Source: Paraescarpia echinospica | Taxonomy: Eukaryota; Annelida; Polychaeta; Sabellida; Siboglinidae | Length of the DNA: 64,000 bases | Reading direction: 5' to 3' | NCBI GenBank assembly: GCA_020002185.1 | Contig: CM034537.1 | Span: 7,655,650 to 7,719,649 of the forward strand | In this document: positions 59,901-64,000 of the stretch, one piece after another | Layout: every line of letters begins with the position of its first letter | How positions within the stretch are numbered: the first letter of the stretch is position 1 | The notes under the pieces: generated by a model | Seen by the model: only the letters and a program-made list of their open reading frames with translations | Told to the model about the DNA's origin: nothing | Database searches by the model: none | Position numbers and translations under genes: made by a program

Positions 59901-62476
59901 TGTCTGCCACAGTGACCTATCATTCTATTGAGCTACCAAAGTGACACACCCATTCAGTCATGCTCCCAAGGTTCATTCTATCATGTTGCTAAGGTGACCT
60001 ACCATTCTGTCATACTTGTTGGACCTGAGATGTCAGTCTGCTCAATGCGGAGATGCAATCTTTCATTTTCCTTCACCACATCTTCTACGCTCTGTCGCAG
60101 ATGTGACAACTCCTCCTATACATCAGATGACAGGTGACTACTCCTACACACCAGATGACAAGTGATAACTCCTCACACACATCAGATGACAGGTGACTAC
60201 TCCTACACACCAGATGACAAGTGATAACTCCTCCTACATATCAGATGACAGGTGACAACTCCTACACACCAGATGACAACTCCTACACACCAGATGACAG
60301 GTGACAACTCCTACACACCAGTTGACAAGTGATAACTCCTCCTACACATCAGATGACAGGTGACAACTCCTACACACCAAATTACAACTCCTCCTACACA
60401 TCAAATGACAGGTGACAACTCCTACACACCAGATGACAGGTGACAACTCCTACACACCAGTTGACAAGTGATAACTCTTCCTACACATCAGATGACAGGT
60501 GACAACTCCTACACACCAAATTACAACTCCTCCTACACATCAAATGACAGTTGACAACTCCTACACACCAGATGACAAGTGACAACTCCTCCTACAGAAG
60601 ATCAGATGACAGGTGACAACTCCTACAAACCAGATGACAAATCCTCCTACATCATATGACAGGTGACAATTCCTACACACCAGATGATACGTGACAACTC
60701 ATACACATCAGATAACAAGTGACAACTCCTCCTACACACCAGATGATACGTGACAACTCCTCCTACACATTAGATGACAGGTGACAACTCCTACACACCA
60801 GATGACACGTGACAACTCATACACATCAGATAACAAGTGACAACTCCTCCTACACACCAGATGACAACTCCTACACACCAGATGACACGTGACAATTCCT
60901 ACACACCAGATTACAGATGACAACCCTCCCACACACCAGATGACAGGTGACAACCCTCCTAAACACCAGATGACAGATGATAACTCCTACACATCGGATG
61001 ACAAGTGATAACTTCTACAAATCAGATGACAAGTGACAACTTCTTCTACACACCAGCCAATGATCTTATATACTAGTGAGGGCAGAAATCATGCGACCAA
61101 TTGTTTTTGCCGTATTAACAAAAAACAGATAAATTCTTCTGTAAGATATCTATGTGCTAAGTCTCTAACACATATTCCATAATATTTCTGCAAACCAACT
61201 ATTAGAAATTTGTTTTGAGTGGAGTAGTTACAAAAATAAATTAAACAAATCCAAATCTTGTAAAACACGCCTGCATCAAAAAACGTGCATCCTATCCGCG
61301 CTGTGTAAATCATTCTATGACCAGAACGTGTCAAGTGAATCAGTGCAAGATCGGGCAGTATATTAAAATACACAAAGCCAAGAAGCGTTAGAACACGAGA
61401 TTTCAGTAACACAATTTTTTGACCTGGCACAAATTTTCCGGTCATGAGTATACACCAGGTGACAAGTAGCATCTAGCACGCATGTATGCATGCATGCCTG
61501 AACAGACATGGGTGGGTGGGTGGATGGCTGTGGTTGAATGGATGGGTGTGTGGATGAATGGGTGGGTGGATTGATGGGTGGATGGCTGAGTGGATGGATG
61601 GGTGGGTGTGAGGATGGGTGAATGGAATGGTGAATGGATGGGTGGGTGGTTGTGTGGGTGAGTGGTTGTATAAATGGGAGCATGGGAGGGTGGATGGCTG
61701 AGTGGATGGATGGGTGGCTGTGTGGGTGAGTGGTTGTATAAATGGGAGCATGGGAGGGTGGATGGCTGAGTGGATGGATGGGTGGGTGTGAGGATGGGTG
61801 AATGGAATGGTGAATGGATGGGTGGGTGGTTGTGTGGGTGAGTGGTTGTATAAATGGGAGCATGAGAGGGTGGATGGCTGAGTGGATGGATGGGTGGCTG
61901 TGAGGATGGGTGAATGGAATGGTGAATGGATGGGTGGGTGGGTGGTTGTGTGGGTGAGTGGTTGTATGAATGGGTGCATGGGAGGGTGTCTACCTGGTAG
62001 TTGTTGACAATGTCCTCCTTCTCCCTCAGTTGGTCATCATACGCCACAAGTAGTGGTGCCAAATACTTGGTTTTCAGCTGTGGGGGTAATACATTTCTTG
62101 TTACACAGGTGTAATGTTTAGTTGGCAACATATTTCATGTTACACAAATGCAATGTCTAATGAGCAACAGTTTTATGTTACACAAATGCAATACTTGGAG
62201 GGCAATATATTTCATCTCATACATGTACAATGTATCTATTGTTTAGTATAGGTTCAACCCACTACCACATCCACCTACTGAAAAAATTAACATTAATTAG
62301 TTATAACTGCCTGAATGAACCACCCCGTCTGGGACTAGTTTCCCTGAGAATGACTTTTATAATAACTGATGCAATAATTCAGTGACAGGAATATCCATTC
62401 ATGGAAGATCAACACATAAACTCACCAGCCATGATGGCTTTGGTCCTTTCAAAGGCAAGCCAGGAAGCTCTTCCAT
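38775..62476 (-). CDS. CEP89: CEP89 gene, C-terminal half, 13 exons
   Basis: CEP89 (CCDC123) is a coiled-coil protein of centriolar distal appendages needed for cilium formation. Thirteen exons on the minus strand join in perfect phase to 420 codons. Diagnostic matches to the vertebrate protein (from memory): GLPLKGPKPSWL / GLPSKGPIPPWL; TKYLAPLLVAYDDQLREKE / IKYLSPLLLAYEDRMKEKD; VVKENERLH / VVKENEELH; CKLVLEENQLLMEQLDVHQS / [27 protein letters not shown] / SKLTKQL; LETMWQVTSADNRRM / LEVIWESTFRENRRI. These cover the vertebrate protein from about its middle to its C-terminus. Upstream coding exons for the first ~350 residues were not found before 64000. Almost every intron holds minisatellites, which makes the introns far larger than the exons. 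Confidence 0.92.
38915..39065 (-). repeat. 36-bp repeat duplicating the CEP89 last acceptor
   Basis: On the minus strand each unit is tctgttgacag|acaggtgg plus agtgtgacc and a few bases: the acceptor and first 17 coding bases of the terminal exon. About 4 copies; AG is kept in at least three. Since 36 is a multiple of 3, the next two upstream acceptors would add 12 or 24 in-frame residues. Confidence 0.9.
39302..39424 (-). CDS. CEP89: CEP89 exon 12: coiled coil
   Basis: Acceptor atgtaatgcag, donor GAGAAAAA|gtaagt. Phase 2 in and out. Encodes IKEQEEEMNRQKQQYDRQLK, then HLRLLIAEKDDMLELLSGEK, aligned with [20 protein letters not shown] of the vertebrate protein. Confidence 0.93.
39665..39711 (-). 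CDS. CEP89: CEP89 exon 11
   Basis: Acceptor ctttaacag, donor CTCAACAG|gtatgc. Phase 0 in, phase 2 out. Encodes VYKLKLSENLDKALN, corresponding to the YKKQAALKLGDISHRL region. Short but phase-exact. Confidence 0.88.
39712..40430. other. CEP89 intron, no feature recognised
   Basis: A/T-rich unique intron. Nothing identified. Confidence 0.4.
40431..40520 (-). CDS. CEP89: CEP89 exon 10: coiled coil
   Basis: Acceptor cctctggtgacag|GTTCTGGAG, donor AAATTCAAG|gtacta. 30 codons, phase 0 to 0: VLEQAENNKATLSSVIGDKA, then ELVKMVHKFK. Aligns with the ...EKDGVLNKVI...LGRLEEKVK region. A 27-bp minisatellite begins at the acceptor. Confidence 0.9.
40521..41240. repeat. 27-bp minisatellite, first block
   Basis: Units gaggccacagtcacaacact plus gtcatca, about 26 copies. 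Starts at the acceptor of CEP89 exon 10. Minus-strand units carry GATGACAG|TGTTGTG, similar to the true GTGACAG|GTTCTGG. Confidence 0.95.
41245..41640 (-). mobile_element. LINE RT fragment splitting the 27-bp array
   Basis: The minus strand encodes GSVLGPLLFTLYTTPLSSVI and then HYLYGDDT, the RT motif B to motif C region (usual A replaced by G in the YADD position). Array units flank it on both sides, so it inserted into the array. Confidence 0.7.
41640..42320. repeat. 27-bp minisatellite, second block
   Basis: Same unit as 40521-41240, with several shortened copies (cacaatcacaacatcacaac). About 24 copies. Long frames on both strands are artefacts. Confidence 0.93.
42365..42500. repeat. ~21-bp minisatellite, about 6 copies
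   Basis: Units resemble gttgacactgtacacacaaag. Between CEP89 exons 9 and 10. Confidence 0.7.
42554..42586 (-). CDS. CEP89: CEP89 exon 9: 11-codon micro-exon
   Basis: Acceptor catgtgtttgccag, donor GAGACGTAC|gtaaac. Exactly 33 bases, phase 0 to 0: AKESQVEMETY. Assigned because it keeps phase and supplies the short stretch expected between the flanking exons; the donor is moderate. It sits at the edge of the 5.3-kb 51-bp array. Confidence 0.72.
42595..47950. repeat. 51-bp minisatellite, about 105 copies (5.3 kb)
   Basis: Units contain gttgacaaacaccctcactg and cacacatacaagtgaaacaa. Copies are 90-100% alike, with marker variants (cccacac, gtaacag, aaataccc) that recur in blocks; for example the stretch around 44.03-44.46 kb recurs near 44.52-44.96 and 45.04-45.4 kb. 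Open for 1808 codons forward and 1002 + 660 codons reverse because 51 = 3 x 17. It ends about 10 bases from the acceptor of CEP89 exon 9. Confidence 0.97.
47951..48269. other. CEP89 intron, unique part
   Basis: No feature recognised apart from the donor side of exon 8. Confidence 0.4.
48270..48369 (-). CDS. CEP89: CEP89 exon 8: coiled coil
   Basis: Acceptor acgtctatag|GAAGGCTCA, donor ATCTCAGCG|gttagt. Phase 2 in, phase 0 out, 33 codons. Encodes KAQRQIVTLEKAVEQAKCSE then YTVDHYLMKVISA; the vertebrate counterpart is RKSQKKIDVLKKQVEKAMGN...QYLANLV. The acceptor and first nine coding bases are copied at 31-bp spacing upstream. Confidence 0.93.
48370..48880 (-). repeat. 31-bp minisatellite duplicating the CEP89 exon 8 acceptor
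   Basis: On the minus strand each unit reads tgtacag|GAAGGCCCAG followed by ttactatgtatacg. The real acceptor and exon start (ctatag|GAAGGCTCA) is the 3'-most member. About 16 copies. Confidence 0.93.
48881..49190 (-). mobile_element. LINE 3' tail fragment, minus strand
   Basis: On the minus strand the sequence ends gtctaaataaagttgttatt and attat, a typical (ATT)n LINE tail, at the border with the 31-bp array. The rest is A/T-rich without coding. Confidence 0.45.
49190..49920 (+). mobile_element. LINE C-terminal fragment with a triplicated segment
   Basis: Encodes LFGIAKVRARLTTTTCKTLV, then frame-broken sequence and the usual non-LTR ending LSRARTLLWNALPEEL...SLDTFKARLKIL, then an aataaagttaattattac tail. 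A 60-bp segment (codons for LSRARTLLWNALPEELWLIS) occurs three times in tandem at about 49618-49790, in frame. Confidence 0.8.
50005..50485 (-). mobile_element. LINE C-terminal fragment, minus strand
   Basis: The minus strand encodes VLSRIDCSNAICM, LSDRLLHRLEMAQLSAARVV, LRMRRGDRQSITATLRCLH and, after a shift, FKMLVLVFRTVHDLTPAYLT. This is the post-RT region of a LINE related to the plus-strand fragment just upstream, so the two form a head-opposed pair. Confidence 0.8.
50495..52950. repeat. 38-bp minisatellite, about 64 copies
   Basis: Units contain gaagtgtgtttccaatagag and aggtgtggagcagtgaat, with length variants of 33-41 bp. Starts about 15 bases after the donor of CEP89 exon 7. Minus-strand frames up to 596 codons are artefacts. 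Confidence 0.95.
52956..53059 (-). CDS. CEP89: CEP89 exon 7: coiled coil
   Basis: Acceptor tgtgtgacag, donor GTCATCAG|gtgaac. Phase 0 in, phase 2 out. Encodes TLLVDKKGLTDKVEQLQSEK, then TLLQSQEKALHKVI. Corresponds to the LLLEKNSLTEQNKALEAEL region of the vertebrate protein. A 38-bp array fills the following intron from about 15 bases after the donor. Confidence 0.92.
53367..53430 (-). CDS. CEP89: CEP89 exon 6: coiled coil
   Basis: Acceptor gctgttgtag, donor AAAGTGAAG|gtaggc. Phase 2 in, phase 0 out. Encodes SQEDDQMKRETEIAELSIKV plus K. The introns on both sides are short for this gene (about 310 bases) and free of tandem repeats. Confidence 0.88.
53745..53925 (-). CDS. CEP89: CEP89 exon 5: coiled coil
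   Basis: Acceptor ctctgtcaccag, donor CTGAAGAG|gtgagt. Phase 1 in, phase 2 out. Encodes AKLTQQLAMSCARRKELEGE and further heptad-type sequence (VDELRRRCEKMKQQL, SDHMMTVSQLK). Length and charge pattern match the vertebrate segment starting SKLTKQL. Confidence 0.94.
53926..54058. repeat. ~40-bp minisatellite at the CEP89 exon 5 acceptor
   Basis: Three imperfect copies of ggtcagacagagtggt and ggacagacagagttgtcatt. The array touches the acceptor ctctgtcaccag. Confidence 0.8.
54060..54235 (-). repeat. 55-bp repeat, 3 copies, duplicating the CEP89 exon 4 donor
   Basis: Minus-strand units contain GCAGGAAG|gtaggt at 54220 (real) and again 55 bases on (54165); the third copy has ttaggt, a lost GT. 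The rest of the unit includes actgcctctgatatcataaa. Confidence 0.9.
54221..54336 (-). CDS. CEP89: CEP89 exon 4: KLVLEEN coiled coil
   Basis: Acceptor cgtgtatgttccag, donor CAGGAAG|gtaggt. Phase 2 in, phase 1 out. Encodes RQLQEQCKLVLEENQLLMEQ, then LDVHQSKTRDMHAVHVQE. The 3' end of the exon and its donor are repeated at 55-bp spacing just downstream. Confidence 0.95.
54455..54522. repeat. (CA)n / (TA)n microsatellite
   Basis: Acacgcacacacacgcatgc-type run followed by tatatatatatatat in a CEP89 intron. Confidence 0.8.
54685..55610 (+). mobile_element. LINE fragment: RT fused to 3' end
   Basis: Encodes DRTALVRIHDDIMQALYHRK, then VILFLLDLTAAFHTVDHAIL (RT motif A, usual D replaced by H) and WVASYLSDRTLAIKIDD; a shift follows near YADNTQL. 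The rest of the RT is missing and the sequence joins the C-terminal end LTDSLEFFKSHFKTYF, then A/T-rich 3' UTR and (ATT)n at about 55600. Internal deletion. Confidence 0.85.
55611..57170. other. CEP89 intron, no feature recognised
   Basis: A/T-rich, with no array, transposon end or coding motif identified. Confidence 0.4.
57175..59690. mobile_element. Composite element, copy B (inverted relative to A)
   Basis: Reverse complement of the element at 16592-18970, with shared ends (aagtcctttggactaatatg at the left; gtcccttggacctttggcc at the right). Contains a LINE C-terminal piece (57540-57765: FYPRAVRIWNMIPTPITELE) upstream of an RT piece (58225-58480: [15 protein letters not shown]), the reverse of the normal order. 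It must therefore join two LINE remnants. A ~115-bp segment near 59030-59240 is duplicated. Confidence 0.75.
60003..60115 (-). CDS. CEP89: CEP89 exon 3: coiled coil, VVKENE motif
   Basis: Acceptor gatgtatag|GAGGAGTTG, donor ACAGAATG|gtaggt. Phase 0 in, phase 2 out. Encodes EELSHLRQSVEDVVKENERL followed by HLRIEQTDISGPTSMTE. The Trp codon shared with the next exon corresponds to the W of EEW in the vertebrate protein. The acceptor plus the first 13 coding bases are the seed of the array at 60.1-61.0 kb. Confidence 0.94.
60116..61060 (-). repeat. 26-31-bp minisatellite duplicating the CEP89 exon 3 acceptor
   Basis: Minus-strand units: gatgtgtag|GAGGAGTTGTCAC then ctgtcatct. The real member is gatgtatag|GAGGAGTTGTCAC at 60115. 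More than 30 irregular units, some with one GAG instead of two. Confidence 0.92.
61061..61480. other. CEP89 intron, unique part
   Basis: No feature recognised. Confidence 0.4.
61490..61985. repeat. G/T-rich compound minisatellite
   Basis: Four-base-based units (gatgggtgggtggatggctg, ggtgaatggaatggtgaatg) organised in higher-order blocks of about 120 bp repeated about four times. Starts about 10 bases after the donor of CEP89 exon 2. Pro/His/Ser ORFs on the minus strand are artefacts. Confidence 0.9.
61994..62077 (-). CDS. CEP89: CEP89 exon 2: KYLAPLL motif
   Basis: Acceptor attacccccacag, donor AACTACCAG|gtagac. 28 codons, phase 0 to 0: LKTKYLAPLLVAYDDQLREK then EDIVNNYQ. One of the best-conserved CEP89 segments. 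A G/T-rich minisatellite begins about 10 bases into the following intron. Confidence 0.95.
62426..62476 (-). CDS. CEP89: CEP89 exon 1 of window: GLPxKGP motif
   Basis: Acceptor ttttacattcag, donor ATGGCTG|gtgagt. 17 codons, phase 0 to 0: MEELPGLPLKGPKPSWL. The first codon is ATG. It could be an internal methionine or, if the upstream half is absent, the actual start (see the candidate exon near 62.85 kb). Confidence 0.88.
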
Positions 62477-62639
62477 CTGAATGTAAAATAATTACATTTA
62501 AAACAAAACACGTAGAACGCTACAAAGTGTAATTTGAGGGCTCTTAGCAAAACAAGCTTAGGCTACTAAACGTCAAGAATAGTCTGTGGATGATTGTGGA
62601 CAGACAGACTGTGGACAGACCTAAACTAACACAACACAT

Positions 62640-62860
62640 GACTGTGTGTCATACCTAGTCTGTGACACAAGACCTGGCAGTATGTCATATCTAGTCTGTG
62701 ACACAACACATGGCAGTATGTCATACCTAGACTGTGACACAACACATGGCAGTATGTCATACCTAGACTGTGACACAACACATGGCAGTATGTCATACCT
62801 AGACTGTGACACAACACATGGCAGTATGTCATACCTAGACTGAGACACAACACATGGCTC
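62640..62860 (-). repeat. 36-bp minisatellite, about 6 copies
   Basis: Minus-strand units: catgtgttgtgtcacagtct then AG|gtatgacatactgc. Each contains a donor-like AG|gtatga; see the candidate exon at 62838. Confidence 0.88.
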
Positions 62861-62871
62861 CGTAAACACTA
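62838..62871 (-). other. Candidate upstream (5' UTR) exon of CEP89
   Basis: On the minus strand a good acceptor (tctactcttttag) is followed by 34 bases and a donor (AGTCTAG|gtatga). The exon end plus donor are repeated about six times in a 36-bp array just downstream, the same arrangement as at proven exons here. In the frame leading into the next exon it ends with TAG, so it cannot encode the CEP89 N-terminus. It could be 5' UTR, with the ATG of the 62426-62476 exon as the start. Speculative. Confidence 0.3.
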
Positions 62872-62939
62872 AAAGAGTAGAATCACCAACACCGTAAACG
62901 ATACTGACCTTATTGGCGACATTTTTAAACAAACACAAG

Positions 62940-64000
62940 TATTATGCAACGGCATTCGTTTATTTTGGTGGATTTATGATGCAGGATTTTTAAAATGTGC
63001 AAGGCAAATCATTACGAGTGTCATGGCGCCAGTGCTACCTCGTGTCTCGACCTCAGAAGGCACTAACATAAACCGTTTCGTGATCATTGTCTGGTTATCC
63101 GCTAAGTGCATTAAAGATATGTTGCAAATTAAATGTAATTGTCACATCGTTAGGACACGCATAAGTGTACATATTCAGATTTCGAACACAAAATTCAAAG
63201 GAATAACAACAGCCTAGGTTACGCTGGCTCAAAGTGATATAGCCCGCGTTTCGTAGTTCTAACAAATTCCATTGGATGGCATCATATATACCCCTAGCTA
63301 AAATGGTTGAACAAAATTATCAGTGAAACAGCATCAGTGATTTGAACATTCATAATTGTTAATATGATTGCTTGTGTAATTTACAATTGTTAACTTATAT
63401 ATTAACCCTCTTGTGGCCAGAATGCCCGAATACGCCTGAATACAGGGGCACATTTAATTGGTACTGTGAAACCATGTCATCCAATAATGGCAATTTATTT
63501 CGGCAGTTAGTAGATAATAATATTGAAGTTTCACTGGTAAGCATCAAAAGTTAGAAATGTTGGCGATTTCCGTGGCTAAATAGCGCCAACCACCACGTGG
63601 TTTTGTAGTCGAACTCGGCGTCACACAATTTCCGGTCCCTCTTTTACGCCACGCAGTGAATATTTTAATGGTGATTTTAGCCAATTAGATTATAGTTTAA
63701 TATTTGCTGCGGGCATAAACATGGAAGCACCCGGGAATTATTCCAAAACACACGTCTGCAGGCGATTTCTACGATTAAATGCTAACTTTCGAGCGGTCTA
63801 TTTTGTTGTAAAGAAGTATTAATGCGCCGCGCGACAACACGTGTGGTGTTTTTTAGCTTTGATGTAATTCTCGACATTATGTCGAACTCCAGCGATTCAG
63901 ACTTAGATGGGATTTTTGAATCGAGTTTATAATGAATGCTGCCATCGAAGGGGAACATTTTGCACTATGGTTACGCATTTTAAATATAACACCGACTTAA
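62940..64000. other. Region upstream of recognised CEP89 exons
   Basis: No CEP89 N-terminal exon found. A short open frame on the plus strand at 63879-63932 (MSNSSDSDLDGIFESSL, then TAA) follows a plausible promoter-like stretch; it could be a 5' exon remnant or chance. No repeats. Confidence 0.35.

Noticed and set aside
61363..62131. Pro/His/Ser-rich minus-strand ORFs of 166-229 codons
   Set aside because: Products of the G/T-rich array; only the 28 codons at 61994-62077 are CEP89.

Overview
This window looks like nuclear DNA from an invertebrate animal. It carries two multi-exon genes with GT-AG introns, many degraded LINE retrotransposon pieces, several non-autonomous DNA transposons, and a very large amount of minisatellite DNA (by rough count more than a third of the window). 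Neither prokaryotic operons nor rRNA/tRNA genes are visible. The minisatellites that carry copies of exon-intron boundaries recall what I remember being reported for amphioxus (Branchiostoma) as 'mirage' minisatellites. Cephalochordate is therefore my best guess, unverified.

Gene 1 (plus strand, from before position 1 to about 36.6 kb) is the 3' part of the Acinus gene (ACIN1). I place 13 exons, 12 of them supported by splice consensus and continuous reading phase; the donor of the 15.1-kb exon is weak. They encode about 618 residues: an RS-rich exon, acidic linkers, the LIPDI-type conserved block, the RRM (split over two exons), the basic/RS region, the C-terminal RNPS1/SAP18-binding motif ([10 protein letters not shown]...CIYWLP) and an R/E/D-rich tail. 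The SAP-domain end lies upstream of the window.

Gene 2 (minus strand, 62.5 to 38.7 kb) is CEP89, a coiled-coil centriolar distal-appendage protein. Thirteen phase-consistent exons give 420 codons that match the C-terminal half of the vertebrate protein. The N-terminal half was not found. The two genes converge tail to tail across a 2.1-kb interval (36.6-38.7 kb) that holds a minisatellite and a Helitron-like element.

The main unusual signal is how the minisatellites sit relative to splice sites. At many junctions of both genes the array starts exactly at the exon-intron border and its repeat unit contains a copy of that border. These are donor sites (exon ends 29039, 32770, 33750, 54221, and a candidate at about 62.85 kb) or acceptor sites (exon starts 38931, 48369, 60115, and more weakly 40520). 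The result is runs of 3 to about 30 decoy splice sites. Other arrays abut polypyrimidine tracts without copying the site. The largest array (42.6-47.9 kb, 51-bp unit, about 105 copies) is open on both strands only because 51 is a multiple of 3.

Mobile DNA, by region: 0.56-1.5 kb hAT-type MITE; 3.2-6.4 kb Mutator-like transposase pseudogene with a nested fold-back and tRNA-like SINE; 16.6-19.0 and 57.2-59.7 kb two inverted copies of one composite element; 19.47-19.68 kb small MITE; 21.5-22.5 kb hAT-like element; 23.2-27.5 kb LINE whose endonuclease domain has expanded into an 84-bp in-frame array and whose 3' end is split by a TTAA-flanked MITE; 37.4-38.2 kb Helitron-like element; LINE fragments at 41.4, 48.9-50.5 and 54.7-55.6 kb.
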